Translations under genes and position numbers: made by a program
Notes under the pieces: generated by a model
Databases searched by the model: none
The model's input: only the letters and a program-made list of their open reading frames with translations
What the model was told of the DNA's origin: nothing
Origin: Acrocarpospora phusangensis
GTDB lineage: Bacteria; Actinomycetota; Actinomycetes; Streptosporangiales; Streptosporangiaceae
Reading direction: 5' to 3'
Assembly: GCF_016862995.1 (NCBI RefSeq)
Contig: NZ_BOOA01000032.1
Coordinates: forward strand, 32,573-96,572
Length of the DNA stretch: 64,000 bases
Part shown: positions 1 to 6,591 of the stretch, piece after piece
Layout of the letters: each line of letters opens with the position of its first letter
Position numbering within the stretch: the stretch's first letter is position 1

Positions 1-841
1 TGTTCTTCTCCGTGTCGAGCGTGACGCTGTTGATCGTCATCCGCGCGTGCAGGTCGAGCTGGATCCACTGGCCGGGGGCCTGACCGGCGTTGGTCGTCCA
101 CCGGGTGGCGTTCTGCCCGTCGAGCACGGCGGAGGCGTCCGTGTTGTCCGAGGTCCGGGCGGTCCACTGGGTGCGTTTGAACGAATCACGCGGCGCGTTG
201 TCCTCGTCCTCTTCGGGGAAGTCGTCGTTGAACAGGTTGATCTCGCCGACCGACCACCAGTCTCCGGCGCTGCCGGTCTGCCTGACCCGGACGTACCGGG
301 CGGTCACCGGCGCGAAGTCGGCGGTCGTGACCGGCGTCGCTCCGCTTGCGGCCTTGTCGTACTCGGTCGTCCAGTGCGTGTTGTCGGGGGAGACCTCGAC
401 CACGAGGTGGCGGGCGAAGTCGCCGCCCGCGAAGCCGGCGTAGTTCACGGTGAGCCGGTTGAAGCGCGACAACCCGCCCAGGTCCAGGTATAACCACTCG
501 CTGCCGTTCATGGCGGCCTCGGTGCTCCAGCGGGTGGAGTCGTCGCCGTCGAAGGCGCGCGTGACGTCCTGGATCCTCGCCGAGGCGGTGGCCGTCCAGC
601 CGGAGCGGTCGAGCGCGAACTCCCCGAGCGGAGACATCCACTCCTCCATGGCGAGCCAGCCGCCGAGGTTGGTCCCCCGGAGGCTGACCGTCGCTCCCGA
701 GCCGGAGTTCTTCTTCAGCACCGTGCCGCTGACCTTGAGAAAGTCGGCCGAATCGAGGGCGGCCGCCGGTCGGGCCGTCGTCGTGACGGCAGTGGCGGCG
801 ATGAGTGGGATGAGGGCGGCAATCGGCCATCGGCGTTTCAT
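1..841 (-). CDS. Secreted GH5-type glycoside hydrolase with inserted discoidin (F5/8 C) domains, partial
   Basis: The gene runs off the left edge, so only the N-terminal 280 residues are visible. Translation from ATG 841 gives a signal peptide (MKRRWPIAALIPLIAATAV, cleavage near an A-A-A-L site), then the segment SLRGTNLGGWLAMEEWMSP. That segment is typical of the first beta-strand of GH5 exo-glucanase-like enzymes. It is followed directly by two F5/8 type C (discoidin, CBM32-like) modules at about residues 78-185 and 195-280, recognisable by RIQDVTRAFDGDDSTRWST, WLYLDLGG and QWIQLDLHARMTINSVTLD. The ribosome site GAGGAGGT is at 846-853. The gene diverges from the sugar importer operon and shares its palindromic control region. 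Likely role: extracellular attack on a beta-glucan whose products are imported by the neighbouring ABC system. The substrate is inferred, and the catalytic glutamates lie outside the window. Confidence 0.82.
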   Translation of the reverse strand, partial: MKRRWPIAALIPLIAATAVTTTARPAAALDSADFLKVSGTVLKKNSGSGATVSLRGTNLGGWLAMEEWMSPLGEFALDRSGWTATASARIQDVTRAFDGDDSTRWSTEAAMNGSEWLYLDLGGLSRFNRLTVNYAGFAGGDFARHLVVEVSPDNTHWTTEYDKAASGATPVTTADFAPVTARYVRVRQTGSAGDWWSVGEINLFNDDFPEEDEDNAPRDSFKRTQWTARTSDNTDASAVLDGQNATRWTTNAGQAPGQWIQLDLHARMTINSVTLDTEKN

Positions 842-899
842 CTGGACCTCCTCGAAGCTTGACACTTGCGATGGTGGAGCCTCGAGGATACTTTGTCTA

Positions 900-916
900 T
901 GGCTTAGGCTAAGCCA
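900..916. promoter_or_regulatory. 17-nt palindromic operator between divergent glucan genes
   Basis: TGGCTTAG-G-CTAAGCCA is a perfect inverted repeat with one central base. It lies 59 bases before the hydrolase start on the minus strand and 43 bases before the binding-protein start on the plus strand. The only repressor in the plus operon is the ROK protein at 5350, so that protein is the likely ligand. A TTGACA hexamer at 859-864 lies nearby, but no well spaced -10 was found for it. Confidence 0.7.
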
Positions 917-958
917 ATTCCAAACGACCGGCGCCGCTGTCTGAGAGGGATCACTCTC

Positions 959-2188
959 ATGAGAAGACCTGGCCTGGCGCTCGCCGCGCTGCTCCTCGCG
1001 GCGTGCTCACTCGTGCTCGCCGCCTGCTCGGGTACGGCGCCCGCGGGCGGTACCCCCGGCGAACTGACCGTGTGGATCATGGGCGACAGCTCCGCCCGGT
1101 TCGAGCAGCTCGTGCGGCCGTTCGTCGACCGGACCGGCATCCGGGTCGACCCCGTCCCCGTCCCGTGGGACTCGGTCGACCAGAAGTTCACCACCGCCGT
1201 GGCGTCGGGCGACGGGCCGGACGCCCTCCAGATCGGGCTGTCGAAGCTGCGTACCTTCGCCGACTCCGGCGCCCTGCTCACGCTCGACGACCGGACGTTG
1301 CGGGAGCACCCGGGCCTGGCCGCCGCCAACTTCCTCGACGGCGTGTCCCCCGGCGGGGACCCGGTGAGCGTTCCGTGGGTGGCCGACACCCGCGTGCTGT
1401 TCTACCGGCGGGACATCCTCACCGGCCAGGGCCTCGATGAGCCGCCGAGGACGTGGGACGAGGTCCGCGCGTACGCGAGGATTCTCGCCGGGCGCGGCGG
1501 GGGCGGCTACGGCTTCCACATCCCGCAGTGGGACAGCGCGCTGCCGGTCATCATGACCTGGACGATGGGCGGCCGGATCGTCGACGACGCCGGCCGGGTC
1601 GACTTCGACACCCCCGAGTTCCACCGCGCCGCCGACCTCTACCTCGGTTTCCACGCCGACCGGAGCGTGCCCGCCGACCCCGACTTCGACCAGATCCAGG
1701 GCTTCGTCTCCGGCGCGACCCCCATGCTGGTCTCCGGCCCCTACCTGGCGGGCGAGGTCGCCTCGGCCGCGCCGGAACTCGACGGCAAATGGTCGGTCGC
1801 CCCGATCCCCGGCGACGCCACCCACACCTCCCTGCTGGCCGGCTCGAACCTCGGCGTGTGGCGCTCCAGCGGCAACCGGGACGCCGCCCTGCGCCTTCTC
1901 GACTACCTCTCCCAGCCGCGTACCCAGCTGACCTGGTACGAACTCGACGGCCAGCTCCCCACGGCCAAAGCCGCCCTCAACGACCCGGAACTCACCGCCG
2001 ACCCCCTCGTCTCGGTGTACGCCAGGCAACTCCGCGACGCCCGGCCCCTGCCCCCCGTGCCCAACTGGGACGGCGAAACCGGCAAGGCGCTCCTGGACGC
2101 CCTCAACTCCGTCGTCCTGACCGGCGCGAACCGCGACACCGCCCTCCAGGGCCTGTACGCGGCGACCGGCGGCACGTCCGTCAACTGA
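959..2188 (+). CDS. ABC transporter sugar-binding lipoprotein
   Basis: Family-1 extracellular solute-binding protein of the carbohydrate (CUT1) type, 409 residues, anchored outside the membrane. The N-terminus is a lipoprotein signal with two possible lipobox cysteines (LLAAC at 16 and LVLAAC at 23). The mature part begins GELTVWIMGDSSARFEQLVRPF, the usual beta-strand/helix start of the fold, and contains GDGPDALQIG and SVAPIPG segments seen in sugar-binding members. Ribosome site GAGAGGG is at 943-949. It is the first gene of an operon with two permeases, a glycosidase and two regulators. No ATPase gene is present, which is normal for actinobacterial CUT1 systems that share a distant MsiK-like ATPase. 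The ligand is probably a beta-glucan oligosaccharide, inferred from the two flanking GH5 enzymes. Confidence 0.9.
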   Translation: MRRPGLALAALLLAACSLVLAACSGTAPAGGTPGELTVWIMGDSSARFEQLVRPFVDRTGIRVDPVPVPWDSVDQKFTTAVASGDGPDALQIGLSKLRTFADSGALLTLDDRTLREHPGLAAANFLDGVSPGGDPVSVPWVADTRVLFYRRDILTGQGLDEPPRTWDEVRAYARILAGRGGGGYGFHIPQWDSALPVIMTWTMGGRIVDDAGRVDFDTPEFHRAADLYLGFHADRSVPADPDFDQIQGFVSGATPMLVSGPYLAGEVASAAPELDGKWSVAPIPGDATHTSLLAGSNLGVWRSSGNRDAALRLLDYLSQPRTQLTWYELDGQLPTAKAALNDPELTADPLVSVYARQLRDARPLPPVPNWDGETGKALLDALNSVVLTGANRDTALQGLYAATGGTSVN

Positions 2189-2199
2189 CCGGAGCCGGC

Positions 2200-3078
2200 A
2201 TGAAACAGCCTCTCGCCCCCTACGCCTTCATCGCCCCGGCGATGATCCTGCTGCTCGTCTTCGGCGTGCTCCCCATCCTGGTCGCCCTGCCCGTCAGCCT
2301 CACCGACATGAACCTCGCGGGCCTGGCCGACTGGTCCAGGATCGAGTTCGCCGGCGTGGCGAACTTCCGCGAGCTGGTCGCCGACGACGCCTTCTGGCAG
2401 GCCCTCACCAACACCGGGATCTTCGCGCTGCTCGGCGTCCCCACCGTGATCGCCGTCTCGTTCGCCGCCGCGCTCCTGCTCCACCGCAGCGAGAACCGCT
2501 TCTTCCGGGCGCTCAGGGCGTTCTACTTCGCCCCGGCCATCACCGCCATCGTCGCGGTCTCCCTCGTCTGGGGCTACCTGCTCAACACCCGGTTCGGCCT
2601 GGTCAACCACCTGCTGTCGACGGTGGGCCTGCCGCCGGCGCGGTGGCTCGGCGACCCCGTCCTGGTGAAGTTCTCCGTCGCGCTCGTCGCCGTCTGGCGC
2701 GGTACGGGACTGAACATCATCATCTTCCTCGCCGCCCTGAAGACCATCCCCCGGGAGTATCTGGAGGCCGCCGAGCTCGACGGGGCTTCCGGGGCGCGGA
2801 AGATCGTGTCGATCGTCATCCCGCTGCTGCGGTTCGCCTTCCTCTTCGTGGCCGTCACCACGGTCATCGCCTGGCTGCAGTTCTTCGACGAACCCTTCGT
2901 GCTCACCAAGGGCGGGCCGCTCGGCGAGTCGACGAGCATCTCCCTCTTCCTCTACCAGGAGGGATTCTCCGCGGGCCGGTTCGGCTACGCCGCCGCCGGA
3001 ACCCTGGTGCTCTTCCTGATCATCGCCGGCGTGACCCTCGTCCAGCTGCGCGGGCGGAGGTTCGATGCGGATCGTTAG
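2200..3078 (+). CDS. Sugar ABC transporter permease (MalF-like)
   Basis: Inner-membrane permease of 292 residues with six predicted membrane segments, starting with PYAFIAPAMILLLVFGVLPILVA. The cytoplasmic EAA loop that docks the ATPase is visible as EYLEAAELDGASGARK around residues 185-200, followed by IVIPLLR. It starts 11 bases after the binding-protein stop and overlaps the next permease by 14 bases, so translation is probably coupled. With the next gene it forms the heterodimeric channel for the sugar bound by the upstream lipoprotein. Confidence 0.93.
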   Translation: MKQPLAPYAFIAPAMILLLVFGVLPILVALPVSLTDMNLAGLADWSRIEFAGVANFRELVADDAFWQALTNTGIFALLGVPTVIAVSFAAALLLHRSENRFFRALRAFYFAPAITAIVAVSLVWGYLLNTRFGLVNHLLSTVGLPPARWLGDPVLVKFSVALVAVWRGTGLNIIIFLAALKTIPREYLEAAELDGASGARKIVSIVIPLLRFAFLFVAVTTVIAWLQFFDEPFVLTKGGPLGESTSISLFLYQEGFSAGRFGYAAAGTLVLFLIIAGVTLVQLRGRRFDADR

Positions 3079-3889
3079 CTCCCGCCGCCTGACCGCGGCC
3101 ATCGGAGCGGCCCTGGGCGCCGGGGCGCTGGTCACCGCGTTCCCGTTCCTCTGGATGATCTCCGGTTCGGTGAAGCCGCGGTCGGAGTCGGCCGCGTACC
3201 CGCCCCGATTGCTGCCGGAAGCGCCCACGTTCGAGAACTTCGCCCAGCTGTTCGGGCGGCTGGACTTCGGCCGCTACCTGGTCAACACCCTCGTGGTCGT
3301 GCTGATCAGCATGGCCGGGGTGGTGCTCATGGCCATGGCCGGATACGGGTTCGCCAAGTTCCGCTTCCGGGGGCGCGGCCCCATGTTCTTCCTGGTGCTC
3401 GCCACGATGATGGTCCCCGTCCAGGTGACCATGATCCCCACCTATCTCCTCCTCAACGGCATGCGGCTGACCAACACCCTGGTGGGCGTCGCGATCCCGG
3501 GGCTGGTGTCCGGGTTCGGCGTCTTCCTGTTCCGGCAGTTCATGTCGGCCGTACCCACCGAGATGATCGAGGCCGCCCGCCTCGACGGGGCAGGCGAGGC
3601 GCGCATCTTCTGGCGGATCGTCCTGCCGCTGTCCAGGCCCATCCTGGCCGTGCAGATTGTGCTGACCTTCATCGGCGCCTGGAACAGCTTCCTCTGGCCG
3701 CTGATCGTCGCCGACGACGACCGGCTCTACACCCTGTCGGTCGGGGTGTCGCTGCTCAACCGGCAGATCGCGACCAGCCCGTCGCTCCAGATGGCCGGGG
3801 CCACCCTCATGGTGGTGCCCATCCTGATCGTCTTCATCGTTTTCCAGCGTCACATCGTGCAGGGCTTCACCCTGTCCGGCCTCAGGTGA
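3065..3889 (+). CDS. Sugar ABC transporter permease (MalG-like)
   Basis: Second channel subunit, 274 residues, six membrane segments. The EAA loop reads EMIEAARLDGAGEARIFW and is followed by RIVLPLSRP, the form found in MalG-type subunits. The N-terminus is short and the C-terminus ends VQGFTLSGLR, as in many members that finish with a Gly-rich tail. It overlaps the upstream permease by 14 bases and is followed after 21 bases by the GH5 gene, so importer and intracellular hydrolase are made together. Confidence 0.93.
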   Translation: MRIVSSRRLTAAIGAALGAGALVTAFPFLWMISGSVKPRSESAAYPPRLLPEAPTFENFAQLFGRLDFGRYLVNTLVVVLISMAGVVLMAMAGYGFAKFRFRGRGPMFFLVLATMMVPVQVTMIPTYLLLNGMRLTNTLVGVAIPGLVSGFGVFLFRQFMSAVPTEMIEAARLDGAGEARIFWRIVLPLSRPILAVQIVLTFIGAWNSFLWPLIVADDDRLYTLSVGVSLLNRQIATSPSLQMAGATLMVVPILIVFIVFQRHIVQGFTLSGLR

Positions 3890-3910
3890 TCGAGAAAGCA
3901 AGGTAAGTAG

Positions 3911-5353
3911 ATGAGCAATCGTTTCACCGGCTTCGTCCGTGCCAGCGGCTCCCGGCTGGTCGACGGCTCGGGTGCCCCGCTGCTCCTGCGCGGCGTGGGC
4001 CTCGGGAACTGGCTGCTCGCCGAGGGCTACATGTGGAAGTTCGGTGACGAGATGAGTTCGCCCCGCCAGATCGAGCGGCGCGTGGAAGCCCTCGTCGGGC
4101 CCGATCGGGCCGCCGAGTTCTGGACCCGGTTCCGCGGCGGGTACGTCACCGAGGAGGACGTCGCCGCCATCGCCCGCCTGGGCTTCGACCACGTCAGGCT
4201 CCCGCTCAACTCCCGCGCCCTCGTCGATGAGGACGGCGGGTTCCTGGACGGCTTCACGCACATCGACGACCTGCTGCGCTGGTGCGGGACCCACAACCTG
4301 TGGGTGCTGCTCGACCTGCACGGCGCGCCCGGCGGCCAGACGGGCACCAACATCGACGACTCCCCGAACGGCCGGCCCGAACTGTTCATGGACGACCGCT
4401 ACCGGCGGCTCACCGTCCACCTGTGGGCGGAGATCGCCCGGCGGTACCGGGACAACCCCGTGGTGCTCGGCTACGACCTGCTCAACGAGCCGCTCCCCAA
4501 CGAGTGGCAGCACGTCTACCCGGCCGAACTCGTCTCCCTCTACCGCGACCTGACCGCCGCGATCCGCGCCGCCGACCGGAACCACCTGATCGTCTACGAG
4601 GGCTCGCACTGGGCGACGAACTGGTCCATCTTCACCGAGGTGCTCGACCCCAACTCCGCGTTGCAGTTCCACCGGTACTGGTGCCCGCCCGACCGGTCCA
4701 GCATCCAGGAGTACCTCGACACCCGGGACCGCCTCGGCGTGCCCATCTACATGGGCGAAGGCGGCGAGAACACCCCCGAATGGATCTACACCGCGCACCG
4801 GCTGTACGAGCGGCACGAGATCGGCTGGAACCTCTGGCCGTGGAAGAAGTCCGACACCCTCACCTCGCCCGTCTCCGCCGGCCTGCCCGACGGCTGGGAG
4901 CTGATCGCCGACCCGTACGCGGCGGTGCCGCCCGGCCGGGCCTGGGACATCCTCCAGGACTTCCTCGACCGGGTCTCCCTGCGGGCCTGCCGGGAGCGGC
5001 CGGAGATCGTCAACGCCGTGTTCGGCCGCGGCCCGCTGCGCATCCCCGCGTGGGGGTTCGTCGACGAGTCGCCCGTGTTCCGCGACCGGTTCTCCGCGTA
5101 CGCCCATGACGGCGTGTGGCACCGCTCCTCGGGCCGGCCGTACGAGGAGACGGAACTGATGCCCGTGCTCGTCCAGGCCGGGGAGGAACTGCACTTCCCG
5201 CTGGAGAGCCGCCCGTCCGGATGGCGGGTGGACGCCGACGAGCCGGACCGGTTCGAGATCTCCTGGCGGGACGGCCGCGTGGTGGTCCGCGCGACCGGGA
5301 CCGCGTGCCTGCGGGCCCTGCACGTGACCGGCTGCGAGAGGGTTGGGGCATGA
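3911..5353 (+). CDS. Cytoplasmic GH5 glycoside hydrolase (beta-glucan type)
   Basis: Glycoside hydrolase family 5, 480 residues, with no signal peptide, so it should act on imported oligosaccharides. The barrel starts with LLLRGVGLGNWLLAEGYMWK. The acid/base glutamate is E193 in the LNEP motif and the nucleophile is probably E283 in YMGEGGE. H138 in DLHGAPGG and H254-R-Y-W fit the substrate-binding positions of the family. The first 345 or so residues are the catalytic barrel, and the last 110 or so form a beta-rich tail. It is preceded by an AAGGTAAGTAG ribosome site, and its stop overlaps the ROK start by four bases (ATGA). The related extracellular GH5 enzyme at the left edge carries discoidin modules that this one lacks. 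Confidence 0.9.
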   Translation: MSNRFTGFVRASGSRLVDGSGAPLLLRGVGLGNWLLAEGYMWKFGDEMSSPRQIERRVEALVGPDRAAEFWTRFRGGYVTEEDVAAIARLGFDHVRLPLNSRALVDEDGGFLDGFTHIDDLLRWCGTHNLWVLLDLHGAPGGQTGTNIDDSPNGRPELFMDDRYRRLTVHLWAEIARRYRDNPVVLGYDLLNEPLPNEWQHVYPAELVSLYRDLTAAIRAADRNHLIVYEGSHWATNWSIFTEVLDPNSALQFHRYWCPPDRSSIQEYLDTRDRLGVPIYMGEGGENTPEWIYTAHRLYERHEIGWNLWPWKKSDTLTSPVSAGLPDGWELIADPYAAVPPGRAWDILQDFLDRVSLRACRERPEIVNAVFGRGPLRIPAWGFVDESPVFRDRFSAYAHDGVWHRSSGRPYEETELMPVLVQAGEELHFPLESRPSGWRVDADEPDRFEISWRDGRVVVRATGTACLRALHVTGCERVGA

Positions 5354-6591
5354 GCGTCGAACCCGGGGGCCGTCCCGTTCTCACGTTGCCCGAGGTGTCC
5401 ACCGTCACCACCCTCCGGCAGCGCAACCGGGCGCTGGTCCTCAAGATGGTGATCCTCGCGCAGGAGACCACGCGGGCCGACATCGCCAAGGAGAGCGGGC
5501 TGTCCACGGCCTCGGCCGGCAACCTCGTCGCCGAGTTGATCGCCGCGGGCCTGGTCGAGGAGCGCGGCCTGGTGTCCTCCCGGGGCGGCCGGCCCATCAC
5601 GCTGATCGGCCCCCGGGCCGAGAGCGCGATCACGATCGGCGCCGACATCGGCGAACGCGGCGTCGCCGTGGAGATGTTCGACCTGGCGATGAACCGGATC
5701 GACCGCGAGTTCCGCGGCGGGACCCGGGCGGAGGAGCCGGAGCGGATCGGCGCCGCCCTCCACGAGGCGCTGGTGGCCCTGCGCGACCGCAACGCCGCCC
5801 GCTGGCCGACCCTGCTCGGCATCGGCCTCGGCCTGCCCGGCCTCGTCGAGACCGGCCAGGACGGGCAGCAGATGCTGTACGCGCAGAGCCTCGGCTGGCC
5901 GCCCCTCCCGATCCGCACGCTGTGCGACGCCGGAAGCATCCCCGTCCTCGCGGAGAACGGCGCGAAGATGCAGGCCAGGGCCGAACTGTGGTTCGGCAAC
6001 GCGCGCGGCGTGGACCACTCCCTGGTCGCGCTCCTCGGCCGCGGCGTCGGGCTGGGCGTCGTCACCGGCGGGCAGCTGGCGTACGGCGCCCACTCCAGCG
6101 CGGGGGAGTGGGGGCACATGGCGATCGAGCGCGGCGGCCGGGTGTGCCGGTGCGGCAACCGGGGCTGCGTCGAGGCGTACCTGGGGTCCGACGCGATCCT
6201 CGCGGCGTGGCGGGAGACCGGAGCGGACTTCGAGGGCACCGGCTGGCGGGCCGTCGGCGAGCTCATCGCCGCCGCGCACCGGGGCGACCCGGACGCGAGC
6301 GCGATCGTCGAGGACGTCATCGACTGCCTGGGGACCGCCCTGGGCGGCATGGTCAACCTGACCGGCCCGGAACGCATCATCATCGGCGGCTGGGTGGGCC
6401 TGCGGCTCATGGAGTCGCTCGGCGACCGCATCACCGCCGCGATCAGGAAGCACAGCCTGTCCAGACCGGGCGGCCAGTTCCAGCTGACGGTCGCCAAGTT
6501 CGGGGGAGACGCCGTGGCCACCGGCTCGGCGCTGCTGCCCCTGGAAGCGCTCATCGCCGCCGATCCCATGTCCGAAAGGGGACCACGATGA
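5350..6591 (+). CDS. ROK-family transcriptional repressor
   Basis: NagC/XylR-like ROK regulator, 413 residues. An N-terminal winged helix-turn-helix spans about residues 20-75 (RADIAKESGLSTASAGNLV). The sugar-kinase-like domain follows from about residue 92. The zinc-binding cluster is intact: H256 in AGEWGH, then C266, C268 and C273 in CRCGNRGC, followed by E275. The ATP-binding phosphate loop of true kinases is not obvious, in keeping with a sugar-sensing repressor. It overlaps both neighbours by four bases. The palindrome at 900-916 is the best candidate operator. An inducing sugar derived from the imported glucan is the likely effector; this is inference. Confidence 0.9.
   Translation: MSVEPGGRPVLTLPEVSTVTTLRQRNRALVLKMVILAQETTRADIAKESGLSTASAGNLVAELIAAGLVEERGLVSSRGGRPITLIGPRAESAITIGADIGERGVAVEMFDLAMNRIDREFRGGTRAEEPERIGAALHEALVALRDRNAARWPTLLGIGLGLPGLVETGQDGQQMLYAQSLGWPPLPIRTLCDAGSIPVLAENGAKMQARAELWFGNARGVDHSLVALLGRGVGLGVVTGGQLAYGAHSSAGEWGHMAIERGGRVCRCGNRGCVEAYLGSDAILAAWRETGADFEGTGWRAVGELIAAAHRGDPDASAIVEDVIDCLGTALGGMVNLTGPERIIIGGWVGLRLMESLGDRITAAIRKHSLSRPGGQFQLTVAKFGGDAVATGSALLPLEALIAADPMSERGPR

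Noticed and set aside
3020..5323. Long minus-strand open frame across the permease and GH5 genes
   Set aside because: It is antisense to well-supported genes, has composition expected from reversed GC-rich codons and no family motifs.
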